From: Zea mays
Taxonomy: Eukaryota > Streptophyta > Magnoliopsida > Poales > Poaceae
Direction of reading: 5' to 3'
Length of the DNA stretch: 64,000 nt
NCBI RefSeq assembly: GCF_902167145.1
Contig: NC_050097.1
Coordinates: 227,435,034-227,499,033, forward strand
Positions 35,178-45,900 of the stretch are shown here, one piece after another; position 1 is the first letter of the stretch; each line of letters opens with the position of its first letter. The position numbers and the translations under genes are program-made. Below the pieces are notes generated by a model. That model was not told the origin of the DNA, did not search any database, and was given only the letters and a program-made list of their open reading frames with translations.

Positions 35178-36149
35178 TCAATCCAAGTTCCGCGAATCTA
35201 AGACATTGAGCTCACTATGCAACCTGCAAAAGGTCTTCTCATCTAGAGGCTTAGTGAAGATATCGGCTAGCTGGTTCTCGGTGCTAACATGAAACACTTC
35301 GATATCTCCCTTTTGCTGGTGGTCTCTCAAAAAGTGATGCCGGATGTCTATGTGCTTTGTGCGGCTGTGCTCAACAGGATTTTCCGCCATGCGGATAGCA
35401 CTCTCATTATCACATAGGAGTGGGACTTTGCTCAGATTGTAGCCAAAGTCCCGGAGGGTTTGCCTCATCCAAAGTAGTTGCGCGCAACACTGTCCTGCGG
35501 CAACATACTCGGCCTCAGCGGTGGATAGGGCAACGGAAGTTTGTTTCTTAGAGTTCCATGACACCAGGGACCTTCCTAAGAATTGGCACGTCCCTGATGT
35601 ACTCTTCCTATCGACCTTACATCCAGCATAGTCGGAATCTGAGTATCCAACTAAGTCAAAGGTAGACCCCTTTGGATACCAGAGCCCGAAGCAAGGCGTA
35701 GCAACCAAATATCTAAGAATTCGCTTCACCGCCACTAAGTGACACTCCTTAGGATCGGATTGAAATCTAGCACACATGCATACGCTAAGCATAATGTCCG
35801 GTCTACTAGCACATAAATAAAGTAAAGACCCTATCATTGACCGGTATGCTTTTTGATCAACGGACTTACCTCCTTTGTTGAGGTCTGTATGTCTGTCGGT
35901 TCCCATCGGCGTCTTTGCGGGCTTGGCGTCCTTCATCCCAAACCTCTTTAGCAAGTCTTGCGTGTACTTTGTTTGGGAGATGAAAGTGCTGTCTTTGAGT
36001 TGCTTCACTTGGAACCCAAGGAAGTAGTTCAACTCGCCCATCATCGACATCTCGAATTTCTGCGTCATCACCCTGCTAAACTCTTCACAAGACTTTTGGT
36101 TAGTAGAACCAAATATTATGTCATCGACATAAATTTGGCACACAAACAA
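35178..36149 (-). CDS. Copia reverse transcriptase (C-terminal) and RNase H
   Basis: Same frame as the piece ending at 36225; only a TGA at 36225-36227 separates them. It starts near FVCQIYVDDIIFGSTNQKS, with the YVDD catalytic motif of reverse transcriptase at about residues 7-10 of this piece. It continues with MSMMGELNYFLGFQVKQ, RSMIGSLLYLCASRPDIML and the RNase H domain: GYSDSDYAGCKVDRKSTSGT, KKQTSVALSTAEAEYVAAGQ, LLCDNESAIRMAENPVEHSR, TKHIDIRHHFLRDH and QLADIFTKPLDE. Ends DSRNLD with TAG. All RNase H acidic residues expected in D-S-D, E-A-E and D-N positions are present. Reads as one polyprotein with the upstream pieces in the ancestral element. Confidence 0.9.
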   Translation of the reverse strand: MFVCQIYVDDIIFGSTNQKSCEEFSRVMTQKFEMSMMGELNYFLGFQVKQLKDSTFISQTKYTQDLLKRFGMKDAKPAKTPMGTDRHTDLNKGGKSVDQKAYRSMIGSLLYLCASRPDIMLSVCMCARFQSDPKECHLVAVKRILRYLVATPCFGLWYPKGSTFDLVGYSDSDYAGCKVDRKSTSGTCQFLGRSLVSWNSKKQTSVALSTAEAEYVAAGQCCAQLLWMRQTLRDFGYNLSKVPLLCDNESAIRMAENPVEHSRTKHIDIRHHFLRDHQQKGDIEVFHVSTENQLADIFTKPLDEKTFCRLHSELNVLDSRNLD

Positions 36150-36224
36150 ATCACCATCACATGTCTTTGTGAAAAGAGTTGGATCGGCTTTCCCAACCTT
36201 GAAAGCATTAACAATTAGAAAGTC

Positions 36225-38384
36225 TCAAAGGCATTCATACCATGCTCTTGGGGCTTGCTTAAGTCCATAGAGCGCCTTAGAGAGCTTACACACATGGTCG
36301 GGGTACCGTTCATCCTTGAAGCCAGGGGGTTGCTCCACGTACACCTCCTCCTTGATTGGCCCGTTGAGGAAAGCGCTCTTCACATCCATTTGGTACAACC
36401 TGAAAGAATGATGAGCGGCATATGCTAGCAAGATACGAATTGATTCTAGCCTAGCCACAGGAGCAAAAGTCTCCTCGAAATCCAAACCTGCGACTTGGGC
36501 ATAACCTTTTGCCACAAGTCGAGCCTTGTTTCTCGTCACCACCCCGTGCTCGTCCTGTTTGTTGCGGAACACCCACTTGGTTCCCACAACATTTTGCTTC
36601 GGACGAGGCACTAGTGTCCAAACTTCATTCCTTTTGAAGTTGTTGAGCTCCTCCTGCATGGCCAACACCCAGTCCGGATCTAGCAAGGCCTCCTCTACCC
36701 TGAAAGGCTCAGTAGAAGAGACAAAGGAGTAATGTTCACAAAAATTAACTAATCGAGATCGAGTAGTTACTCCCTTGCTAATGTCACCCAGAATTTGGTC
36801 GACGGGATGATCCCTTTGAATCATCGCTCGAACTTGGGTTGGAGGTGCCGGTTGCGCTTCTTCCTCCATCACATGATCATCTTGTGCTCCCCCTTGATCA
36901 CACGCCTCCACTTGAGGTACCTGTTCGTCATCTTGGGTTGGGGGATGCACCATGGTTGAGGAAGAAGGCTGATCTTGCTCCAAGTGTTCCTGTGGTCGCA
37001 CATCACCAATCGCCATGGTGCGCATAGCGGCCGTTGGAACATCTTCTTCATCTACATCATCAAGATCAACAACTTGCTCTCTTGGAGAGCCATTAGTCTC
37101 ATCAAATACAACGTCGCTAGAGACTTCAACCAAACCCGATGATTTGTTGAAGACTCTATACGCCTTTGTATTTGAGTCATAACCTAATAAAAACCCTTCT
37201 ACTGCTTTGGGAGCAAATTTAGAATTTCTACCCTTCTTCACTAGAATGTAGCACTTGCTCCCAAATACACGAAAGTAGGATACATTGGGTTTGTTACCGG
37301 TTAGTAGCTCATACGACGTCTTCTTGAGGAGGCGATGAAGGTAGACCCTGTTGATGGCGTGGCAAGCCGTGTTTACGGCTTCCGTCCAAAAGTACTCGGG
37401 GGTCTTGAACTCTCCTAGCATCGTCCTCGCCATGTCGATGAGCGTCCTGTTCTTCCTCTCTACCACACCATTTTGCTGTGGTGTGTAGGGAGCGGAGAAC
37501 TCGTGCTTGATCCCTTCCTCTTCAAGGAACTCCTCCACTTGAAGGTTCTTGAACTCGGACCCGTTGTCGCTCCTTATTTTCTTCACCTTGAGCTCAAACT
37601 CATTTTGAGCTCTCCTGAGGAAGCGCTTGAGGGTCCCTTGGGTTTCAGACTTATCCTGCAAAAAGAACACCCAAGTGAAGCGGGAAAAGTCATCAACAAT
37701 AACTAGACCATACTTACTCCCTCCTATGCTCAGATAGGCGACGGGTCCGAAGAGATCCATATGCAGCAACTCCAGGGGTCTTGAAGTGGTCATCACATTC
37801 TTGCTGTGATGCGCTCCTCCCACTTGTTTACCTGCTTGACAGGCTGCACAAGGTCTATCTTTTTCGAAATGCACGTTAGTCAAACCTATCACATGTTCTC
37901 CCTTTAGAAGCTTGTGAAGGTTCTTCATCCCTACATGTGCTAAGCGGCGATGCCACAGCCAGCCCATGCTAGTCTTAGCTATTAAGCATGCATCAAGACC
38001 GGCCTCTTCTTTTGCAAAATCAACTAAATAAAGTTTGCCGTCTAATACACCCTTAAAAGCTAGTGAACCATCACTTCTTCTAAAGACAGACACATCTATA
38101 TTTGTAAAAAGACAATTATATCCCATATTGCATAATTGACTTACAGATAATAAATTATATCCCAAAGACTCAACTAAAAACACATTGGAAATTGAGTGCT
38201 CATTAGAGATTGCAATTTTACCTAACCCTTTTACCTTGCCTTGATTCCCATCACCGAATATGATTGAATCTTGGGAATCCTTATTCTTGACGTAGGAGGT
38301 GAACATCTTCTTCTCCCCCGTCATATGGTTTGTGCATCCGCTGTCGATAATCCAGCTTGAACCCCCGGATGCATAAACCTGCAA
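36225..38384 (-). CDS. Copia protease, integrase and reverse transcriptase (N-terminal)
   Basis: A 719-codon frame. Protease: [20 protein letters not shown], with Asp-Ser-Gly. Integrase zinc finger: [15 protein letters not shown] then CAACQAGK (HHCC). Integrase core: [20 protein letters not shown] (Asp), [18 protein letters not shown] (Asp), [20 protein letters not shown] (Glu). Then an acidic linker of ~100 residues and reverse transcriptase: [60 protein letters not shown] and [15 protein letters not shown], followed by TGA. It begins in a frame different from the end of the preceding ORF, at an AG-like site (ttgccttgcag), so the join is by an internal start, frame change or splice; this is not resolved. 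All catalytic residues are present. Confidence 0.9.
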   Translation of the reverse strand: MQVYASGGSSWIIDSGCTNHMTGEKKMFTSYVKNKDSQDSIIFGDGNQGKVKGLGKIAISNEHSISNVFLVESLGYNLLSVSQLCNMGYNCLFTNIDVSVFRRSDGSLAFKGVLDGKLYLVDFAKEEAGLDACLIAKTSMGWLWHRRLAHVGMKNLHKLLKGEHVIGLTNVHFEKDRPCAACQAGKQVGGAHHSKNVMTTSRPLELLHMDLFGPVAYLSIGGSKYGLVIVDDFSRFTWVFFLQDKSETQGTLKRFLRRAQNEFELKVKKIRSDNGSEFKNLQVEEFLEEEGIKHEFSAPYTPQQNGVVERKNRTLIDMARTMLGEFKTPEYFWTEAVNTACHAINRVYLHRLLKKTSYELLTGNKPNVSYFRVFGSKCYILVKKGRNSKFAPKAVEGFLLGYDSNTKAYRVFNKSSGLVEVSSDVVFDETNGSPREQVVDLDDVDEEDVPTAAMRTMAIGDVRPQEHLEQDQPSSSTMVHPPTQDDEQVPQVEACDQGGAQDDHVMEEEAQPAPPTQVRAMIQRDHPVDQILGDISKGVTTRSRLVNFCEHYSFVSSTEPFRVEEALLDPDWVLAMQEELNNFKRNEVWTLVPRPKQNVVGTKWVFRNKQDEHGVVTRNKARLVAKGYAQVAGLDFEETFAPVARLESIRILLAYAAHHSFRLYQMDVKSAFLNGPIKEEVYVEQPPGFKDERYPDHVCKLSKALYGLKQAPRAWYECL

Positions 38385-38391
38385 GGCAAAT

Positions 38392-39630
38392 TTAGGCTTG
38401 GGACTTAGGTACCCAACTCATGTTGGGTCCTACAAGGTTAGTGCAAATATCCTTAGGGACCCAAATGCAAGTTTTGTCTCCCTTGCATTTTGCCCCTAAC
38501 TTCCTAGCAACAATTTTCTTATCCTTTCTACAAATAACAAAGGAAGCATTTAAAGCACAATAAATTGTAGAAGGTTCATTCACTACTTTCCTAGGAGCAT
38601 GAATAACATTCTTTCTAGGCATAGCATTTTTCCTAGACATATTTCTACCATGCATAAAGGAAGAACTATGAGCATCAAAATCATCATAAGCATTATAACC
38701 CCTATAAGCACTTCTATCATGATACAAAAAAGCATGGTTCTTTTTAGTGCTACTAGCCATAGGAGCCTTCCCTTTCTCCTTGGCGGAGATAGGAGCCTTA
38801 TGGCTTGTCAAGTTCTTGACTTCTCTCTTGAAGCCAAGCCCATCCTTAATTGAGGGGTGTCTACCAACCGTGTAGGCATCCCTAGCAAATTTTAGTTTAT
38901 CAAAATTACTCTTGCTAGTCTTAAGTTGAGCATTAAGACTAGCTAATTCATCATTCAATTTTGAAATAGAAACTAAGTGTTCGCTACAAGCATTAATATC
39001 AATATCCTTACACCTAGTGCACATTTCAACATATTCAACACAAGAGTTGGATTTATTTGCTTCTACTAGTTTAGCATTTAAATCATCGTTTATGCTCTTT
39101 AAGTTAGAAATAGAATCATGGCATGTTGACACTTCACAAGCAAGCATTTCATTTCTCTTAATTTCTAATGCAAGGGATTTTTGAGCCTCTACAAACTTAT
39201 CATGTTCTTCATATAATAAATCCTCTTGCTTTTCTAAAAGTATATTCTTTTCATTCAAGACATCAATTAATTCATTAATTTTGTCTATCTTAGATCTATC
39301 TAAGCCCTTGAACAAACATGAATAATCTACTTCATCCTCATCACTAGATTCGTCCTCACTTGAAGAAGCATAGGTAGAGTTGCGAGTACATACCTTCTTC
39401 TCCCTTGCCATAAGGCATGTGTGACGCTCGTTGGGGAAGAGGGTTGATTTGTTGAAGGCGGTGGCGGCGAGTCCTTCATTGTCGGAGTCGGAAGAGGAGC
39501 AATCCGAGTCCCACTCCTTGCCTAGATGCGCCTCGCCCTTTGCCTTCTTGTAATGCTTCTTCTTTTCCCTCTTGTTGTCCTTTTTCCTGGTCACTATCAT
39601 TATCGGGGCAGTTAGCGATAAAATGACCAA
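38392..39630 (-). CDS. C-terminal gag extension, coiled coil (Sirevirus-like element)
   Basis: Overlaps the 3' end of gag by 155 bases in another frame; a frame change in the A-rich run near 39595 separates them, so in the intact family both are probably one protein. Contains an acidic [33 protein letters not shown], a long coiled coil ([20 protein letters not shown] to [18 protein letters not shown]), a Lys-rich tail, and ends MSWVPKSQA with TAA. The matching domain in the gag-only element (25776-26636) has the same layout, linking the two families. Function of the extension unknown. Confidence 0.75.
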   Translation of the reverse strand: MVILSLTAPIMIVTRKKDNKREKKKHYKKAKGEAHLGKEWDSDCSSSDSDNEGLAATAFNKSTLFPNERHTCLMAREKKVCTRNSTYASSSEDESSDEDEVDYSCLFKGLDRSKIDKINELIDVLNEKNILLEKQEDLLYEEHDKFVEAQKSLALEIKRNEMLACEVSTCHDSISNLKSINDDLNAKLVEANKSNSCVEYVEMCTRCKDIDINACSEHLVSISKLNDELASLNAQLKTSKSNFDKLKFARDAYTVGRHPSIKDGLGFKREVKNLTSHKAPISAKEKGKAPMASSTKKNHAFLYHDRSAYRGYNAYDDFDAHSSSFMHGRNMSRKNAMPRKNVIHAPRKVVNEPSTIYCALNASFVICRKDKKIVARKLGAKCKGDKTCIWVPKDICTNLVGPNMSWVPKSQA

Positions 39631-40753
39631 TCTTACCGCACTTGAAGCATGAGCGCTTCCCCTTCGTCTTGGTCTTGCTTGGCTGCCCTTTGTGACCTTT
39701 TAGCACCGTCTTGAAGCGCTTAATGATGAGGGCCATCTCCTCATTATTTAGCCCGGCCGCCTCAACTTGCGCCACCTTGCTTGGTAGCGCTTCTTTGCTC
39801 CTTGTTGCCTTGAGAGCAATGGGTTGAGGCTCATGGATGGGACCGTTCAACGCGTCGTCCACGTATCTTGCCTCCTTGATCATCATTCGCCCGCTTACGA
39901 ACTTCCCAAGAATTTCTTCGGGCGACATTTTGGTGTACCTGGGATTCTCACGAATATTATTCACCAAATGAGGATCAAGAACGGTAAAGGACCTTAGCAT
40001 TAGGCGGACGACGTCGTGGTCCGTCCATCGCGTGCTTCCGTAGCTCCTTATTTTGTTGATAAGGGTCTTGAGCCGGTTGTATGTTTGAGTTGGCTCCTCG
40101 CCCCTTATCATCGCGAACCGTCCAAGCTCGCCCTCCACCAACTCCATTTTGGTGAGCAAGGTAGCGTCATTTCCCTCATGAGAGATCTTGAGGGTATCCC
40201 AGATTTGCTTGGCGTTATCCAAGCCACTCACCTTGTTATATTCATCCCTGCACAATGAAGCTAGAAGAACAGTAGTAGCTTGTGCATTCTTATGGATTTG
40301 CTCATTAATGAATATAGGACTATCCGAACTATTAAAGTGCATTCCACTATCTACAATCTCCCATATACTAGGATGGAGAGAGAATAGGTGACTACGCATT
40401 TTGTGGCTCCAAAATCCGTAGTCCTCCCCATCAAAGTGTGGGGGCTTGCCGAGTGGAATGGAAAGCAAATGTGAATTTGAACTTTGCGGAATACGAGAGT
40501 AGTCAAAGGAAAAGTTAGAATTAACCGGTTTCCTTTGTTCGTAGTCGTTGTGGTCGTCGTCCTTTTGGGAAGAAGTAGACTCATCACTGTCGTCGTAGTA
40601 GACGGTCTCCTTGATGCGCCTTGTCTTCTTCTTCTTTCCTTCCTTCCGTCTATGACCCGAGCCAGAGTCGTTAGGCTTGTCATCTTTGGGCTCGTTGACG
40701 AAGGACTCCTTCTCCTTATCGTTGATCACGATTCCCTTCCCCTTAGGATCCAT
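39476..40753 (-). CDS. Copia gag with CCHC zinc knuckle
   Basis: ATG at 40753, about 36 bases inside the primer site, starts MDPKGKGIVINDKEKESFVN. An acidic/Ser-rich head is followed by the gag core LLSIPLGKPPHFDGEDYGFW and MRSHLFSLHPSIWEIVD, QIWDTLKISHEGNDATLLTK, then MSPEEILGKFVSGRMMIKEA, and the CCHC knuckle [14 protein letters not shown] (residues ~379-392). The tail after that is read in an altered frame ([17 protein letters not shown]) because of the frame change near 39595. Encodes the capsid/nucleocapsid of the particle. Confidence 0.9.
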   Translation of the reverse strand: MDPKGKGIVINDKEKESFVNEPKDDKPNDSGSGHRRKEGKKKKTRRIKETVYYDDSDESTSSQKDDDHNDYEQRKPVNSNFSFDYSRIPQSSNSHLLSIPLGKPPHFDGEDYGFWSHKMRSHLFSLHPSIWEIVDSGMHFNSSDSPIFINEQIHKNAQATTVLLASLCRDEYNKVSGLDNAKQIWDTLKISHEGNDATLLTKMELVEGELGRFAMIRGEEPTQTYNRLKTLINKIRSYGSTRWTDHDVVRLMLRSFTVLDPHLVNNIRENPRYTKMSPEEILGKFVSGRMMIKEARYVDDALNGPIHEPQPIALKATRSKEALPSKVAQVEAAGLNNEEMALIIKRFKTVLKGHKGQPSKTKTKGKRSCFKCGKIGHFIANCPDNDSDQEKGQQEGKEEALQEGKGRGASRQGVGLGLLLFRLRQ

Positions 40754-40788
40754 CTCTTCGGGCGGTTAGTCCCTTTCTTGAAGAGAAC

Positions 40789-40801
40789 GGCTCCGATACC
40801 A
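40789..40801 (-). other. Primer-binding site of Sirevirus-like element
   Basis: The minus strand reads TGGTATCGGAGCC, the initiator Met tRNA complement with one difference (G for A at position 8), two bases from the 5' LTR. Confidence 0.9.
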
Positions 40802-40803
40802 AT

Positions 40804-42034
40804 TGAGAGCACCTAGAGGGGGGGGTGAATAGGTGATCCTGTAAAACTTCAAAACTTAAGCCACAAAAACTTGTTAAGTGTTAGCACAATTATGGCCAAG
40901 TGGCTAGAGAGGAGTCAAAACACAATAACCACAAGAAATCAATCACAGAGATGACACGGTGGTTATCCCGTGGTTCGGCCAAGCACAAAACTTGCCTACT
41001 CCACGTTGTGGCGTCCCAACGGACGAGAGTTGCACTCAACTCCTCTCAAGTGATCCAATGATCAACTTGAATACCACGGTGTTCTTGCTTTTCTTTTCTC
41101 AATCCCGTTTGCGAGGAATCTCCACAACTTGGAGCCTCTCGCCCTTACAAAAGATGTTCACAGAGAATCACGGAGCAAGGGAGGGATTAACAACTCACAC
41201 ACAACACAAAGATCACAGCGAATACGCACACACAAGACTCAGACTAGAGCTCAAAAGACTAGCACACTAGAACGGAGCTCAAATCACTAGAATATCGAAC
41301 AAGTGTGCAAGATTGATGTGTGAGTGATCAAGAGTGCTCAAGGAATGCTTGGTTGTTTTCCTCCATGCGCCTAGGGGTCCCTTTTATAGCCCCAAGGCAG
41401 CTAGGAGCCGTTGAGAACAAATCTAGAAGGCCATCCTTGCCTTCTGTCGTCGGGCGCACCGGACAGTCCGGTGCACACCGGACACTGTCCGGTGCCCGAT
41501 TTCTTTCCTTAAACAGTCCAGTCGACCGTTGCCGACCGTTGCAGATCTGGCGCACCGGACAGTCCGGTGCCCCCTCCCGACCGTTGGCCAGGCCACGTGT
41601 CGCGCGCAGATTCCGCGGCCGACCGTTGGCTCGGCCGACCGTTGGCTCACCGGACAGTCCGGTGCACACCGGACAGTCCGGTGAATTTTAGCCGAAGTCG
41701 CCGGAGAAAAACCCGAGAGCGGCTGGTTTGCTCCGCGCTGGTCTGGCGCACCGGACACTGTCCGGTGCACACCGGACAGTCCGGTGCCCCAGCCCGAAAC
41801 AGCCTTTGGCTGTACACAGCCACTCTCCACTTCTTTTCTTTTCTTCTTCTTCCTGTTTCTAACACTTAGTCAAGATATTAGTACACAAAACCAATGTACT
41901 AAGGCTTAGAAACATACCTTTACTTGTGATTTGCACTTTGTTCAACCATGGGTACATTTTCACATTTAAGCACTTGTGTTTGCACTCAATCACCAAAATA
42001 CTTAGAAATGGCCCAAAGGCACATTTCCCTTTCA
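40804..42034 (-). repeat. 5' LTR of Sirevirus-like element (1231 bp)
   Basis: Matches 33163-34392 except for one extra G in the G run near the 40804 end (8 instead of 7) and a C/T difference (34367 versus 42009), as far as I could compare by eye. The same seven palindromes are present, the first at 41457. Confidence 0.95.
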
Positions 42035-42039
42035 GAAAT

Positions 42040-43583
42040 ACATCACACACAGCCACATGTGCAGTCACATCTCTTTTCAGCCCATACCACCAGTACTTCT
42101 GCTTTAGATCTTGGTACATCTTAGTGCTACCAGGATGAATAGAGTAATCAGAGTCATGGGCTTCCTTTAGTATAGTATCATGGAGGCTGTCAATTTCAGG
42201 AACACATATCCGGTTCTTGAACCATATTGTGCCTTGCTCATCCTCTGTAAATTCTAGACCTCTACATTCAGCCATCAGATCTTTGATTTCTTGGATTTTA
42301 GCATCACCGATCTGACCTTTGCATATTTCTTGCTCCAAGGTAGGTTCCACTTCAATAGTGATCCCTTCGGTGTGTGCAACTATTCCTAGGTTGAATCTTC
42401 GAAAATCTTCAACTAGCTCATCAGGTAGCTGGGCGACAATAGCTGCATGGACATGCTCTTTCTGACTCCAGGCATCCGCAACTAGATTTGCCTTGCTTGG
42501 GTGATAGTGGATCTCCAAGTTGTAGTCCTTGATGAGCTCCAACCAACGGCGTTGCCTAATGTTGAGATCCTTCTGAGTGAAGATGTACTTTAAGATCTTA
42601 TGATCAGTGTAGACTTGGCACTTAGTTCCCATTATATAATGCCTCCATATCTTGAGCGCGTGCACTACGGCCGCCAGTTCTAAGTCATGAGTGGGGTAGT
42701 TCAACTCATGTTTCCTCAACTGGTGAGACGCATAGGCGATAACATGTCCTTCTTGCATAAGAACACATCCCAAGCCCTGGCAGCACGCATCACAATATAT
42801 ATCAAATCCCTTCTGTAGATCTGGCATAATCAACACTAGGGGTGACATCAATCTTAACTTTAGCTGATTGAAACTATCTTGGCATTCCCAAGACCAATTA
42901 AATTCTTTTCCCTTCTCTAACAGTGAGGTCATAGGCTTAGCAATCTTGGAGAAACCTTCAATAAATCGCCGGTAGTAGCCTGCAAGTCCCAAGAAACTCT
43001 GGATTTCAGTAACCGTGCTTGGTATCTTCCATGCCACTATCTCCCTCACTTTAGCAGGGTCCATTAATATTCCACCATTAGAGATAATGTGTCCCAGGAA
43101 TGGAACTTTGTCAATCCAGAACTCACACTTGCTATACTTGGCATAGAGCTGATTATCCCGTAGCTTCTGTAGCACCATCCGCAGATGTTCTTCATGATCA
43201 CTATCATTCTTGGAATAAATAAGAATGTCGTCGATGAATACCATGACGAATCTATAAAGATACTCCATGAACACCTTGTTCATCAGATTCATGAAGTAGG
43301 CTAGTGCATTAGTTAAGCCAAACGACATGATTGTGAACTCATATAGCCCATATCAGGTAGAGAAAGTCGTCTTAGAAATATCAGATGGCCTAATCTTCAT
43401 TTGATGATATCCCGATATGAGATCAATTTTATAGAATACTCTTGCACCTCTCATCTGATCAAATAAGTCTTCAATACGAGGTAGGGGATACTTGTTCTTA
43501 ATTGTAACATCATTAAGTGATTTATAGTCTACACACATTCTCTGTGATCCATCCTTCTTTTGTACAAATAGAACCGGTGCTCC
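42040..43583 (-). pseudogene. Gypsy reverse transcriptase, RNase H and integrase zinc finger, broken
   Basis: Minus strand from 43583 down: [35 protein letters not shown], a TGA near 43352, [20 protein letters not shown] and the catalytic [15 protein letters not shown], then [18 protein letters not shown] and [20 protein letters not shown]. RNase [60 protein letters not shown]. Integrase zinc finger: [19 protein letters not shown] and CDVF. The second Cys of the CxxC pair appears as Phe. The 470-codon open stretch runs into the copia LTR, so its last ~70 codons are LTR sequence and not gypsy protein. Confidence 0.85.
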
Positions 43584-44180
43584 TTAAGGTGAGGAACTCG
43601 TACGAATGTACCCCGCCTCTTGTAACTCTGTTAACTGTTTCTTAAGTTCTTTTAGTTCTTGTACTGACATCCTGTATGGCCTTTTTGAAATAGGAGCGGT
43701 TCCAGATAAGAGGTCAATGACAAACTCAACTTCCCTATCTAAAGGCATCCCGGGTAACTCCTCTGGAAAGACATCGGGGAAATCTCTAACCACACGGATG
43801 TTGCTGCCTACAAATTTCCCATCTACTAGATATACGGCGGGTATGGTATAGGCGGTTATGGTAATCTCGACTTCGAATCTTTCTCCCTTTGAACTGGTAA
43901 GTTCTACGGTTCTCCTAGCACAATGTATAACTTCCTTGGCCTTCCTTAACCATGACATACCAAGTATCAGATCTATACTGCTTTCCTCTAATACTATAAG
44001 TGTAGCCCAGAATTCCCTTCCCATAATTGTCAAGGTTAATCTATTGGTCATATAATTTGCTTCAACAGTCCTTTAGGGGTAAGTACTATCAGTTGCTTTT
44101 GCATATTATGAAGCGGCAACTCATTTGTGTTTGCATAACGAGTAGAAATAAATGAATGTGTAGCACCAGAATCAAATAAT
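43584..44180 (-). pseudogene. Gypsy protease and linker to reverse transcriptase, broken
   Basis: Minus strand: ILFDSGATHSFIS (about 44182-44144) is the protease active site (Asp-Ser-Gly-Ala). A frame change near 44060 follows. Then MTNRLTLTIMGREFWATLIV, SIDLILGMSWLRKAKEVIHC, FPDVFPEELPGMPLDREVEF and ELKKQLTELQEAGYIRTSSS lead into reverse transcriptase; TAA/TAG stops at about 43584. Confidence 0.85.
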
Positions 44181-45422
44181 ATGGCTACAGGAATTGAATT
44201 AATATAAAACATACCAATAGTGATGTCAGCTCCATCAGCGGTAGCATCAACACTGACTTGATTGACCCTGGCAATGCTGAATCCCTTGCCAGAACCTGGA
44301 GTTGGCTGCTTGCTTTGGACGGGTGTGCTGGGAATCCTCTGCGGACAAACATTGGCATAGTGCCCAACCTGTCCACACTTGAAGCATTTGGTGCCTGTAC
44401 TCTATCCTGCAGGTCTCGCCGGGGTGCCAGTGGCAGCCTGACGAGTCTGTGGAGTCCCCTGTGGTGCATACTGAGCTGGTCGCTTTTCTCCTCCAGGATG
44501 AGCTGGTGTACCCTAGGGCGAAACATAGCAAGAACAAATGCTACTGCTCCCCTGCCCTTGGTGATAGCCTTCCTCTTCATTTCCCCTAGCTGAAAACGCT
44601 TGTGTTCAATAGCTAGAGCCTTGTCTAGGAGCCTCTGGAATGATGGAAAGGTGTGAGCAACCAGTGAATACTGAAGTGGTCCATTAAGTCCCTCCATGAA
44701 ATGCTCTTGCTTTCTTTTATCATCAGCAACTTCATCTGGAGCATATCTTGATAGCTGAATAAATTTGTCACAATATTCGCTGACTGACATGTTGCCCTGC
44801 TTCAGTGACAGAAATTCCTTCTTCTTTATCTTCATCAGTCCAGCAGGAATGTGGTAGTTTCTGAACTGTGTAGTGAATTCTGCCCAGGTGATAGTATTGG
44901 CAGCATCATGGGCAGCAATGTAAGAATCCCATCAATCAGCAGCGAGTCCAGTAAGACGACCAGAAGCATAGAGCACCTTCTCCCAGTCAGAGCATCGGGC
45001 GATATTCAGCATCTTCTCCACTGACTTTAACCAATCATCAGCATGTAATGGATCAGGAGAGCTGGCGAATGTAGGTGGTTTGTGACTCATGAACTCCCGG
45101 TGCTTGTCCTGGGGTGGAACTGGTGGTGGTGGTGGAGGCATTGGTGCTTGTTGCTGTCGACCATTCTCTCTTGTCTCATTTCTTCCCGTGTTTCCTACCT
45201 CTCCTGGCGCATCTCTTGACGTTCCTGCCGCATCTGAGCTTGCATTTCCGTCATAGTATTTGCCATCTGTTGCAGCATCTGCATCTGAGCTGCAACCACT
45301 GGATTTGTCCCAGCTGGTGGAGGGTTTGGAGGATTCATTTCTGCTTGTTGTTGTCTAATAATCCTCCTGTTGTGTGGGTTAGCAGGTAGATCGATTCTGC
45401 CTCCCTTCCTGTTATTGACCAT
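44181..45422 (-). pseudogene. Gypsy gag, broken
   Basis: ATG at 45422-45420 starts MVNNRKGGRIDLPANPHNRR, followed by a Gln/Met-rich coiled segment (AAQMQMLQQMANTMTEMQAQ). The gag core: PPTFASSPDPLHADDWLKSV, EKMLNIARCSDWEKVLYASG, then TGA near 44932, KIKKKEFLSLKQGNMSVSEY and FIQLSRYAPDEVADDKRKQE. A frame change near 44530 precedes a CCHC knuckle CFKCGQVGHYANVC at about 44393-44352. At least three stops. Sits just inside the primer site at 45885-45896. Confidence 0.85.
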
Positions 45423-45884
45423 CTGAGTTAGAAACACATGGTAATAAAGAATTGTAGACAAGACGGGTAACTACGAGACGTGATCTTTTGGGGGTTTTAT
45501 TAGCTAAGTAGATTAGTGTGTCACCAACTAAGGCTAATATATTACCTTATGGTGGTACATTCTAGAATGCCATGCTATACTATTTCAATCAATCAAAGAA
45601 GCAAATCATGCATTTATCATCAGAACAATCATCCAAACACTTTAGATAGAGAAAATAATTTTGATTTTGTCTTATGTCTCCTATCTCTTTAAAGGGTCAT
45701 AAAGGTAGGATTCCAAGGTGTGAAATCCTTCTTGTCTTTCTAGAGTAGAAAAGATAGGAGTAGTCAGAGTAGTACAACAAAAGGTGAGACATGATCAAGA
45801 TAAGTATAGAAAGAATCAGAGTAAGATAAGTAGTTAAGGGTTTTTGTCCAGTTCTATCTAGGTTTCGTCCTACAGTGAACATTT

Positions 45885-45896
45885 CCTCTGATACCA
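45885..45896 (-). other. Primer-binding site of the chromodomain gypsy element
   Basis: The minus strand reads TGGTATCAGAGG, four bases from the LTR edge (GTGTGACA|gaag). Matches the initiator Met tRNA end except for the last base. Confidence 0.85.
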
Positions 45897-45900
45897 CTTC

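Larger units (their letters stand above)
33163..42034 (-). mobile_element. Full-length Sirevirus-like Ty1/copia retrotransposon, TSD GAAAT
   Basis: LTRs 33163-34392 and 40804-42034 flank an interior that, on the minus strand, has primer site TGGTATCGGAGCC (40801-40789), gag, integrase, reverse transcriptase and RNase H in copia order, then a long 3' untranslated part and a polypurine tract. GAAAT is repeated exactly at 33158-33162 and 42035-42039. It splits the integrase of the surrounding gypsy element, and the reading continues on either side. The LTRs look almost identical. Pol has one in-frame stop and gag one frame change. Confidence 0.95.
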
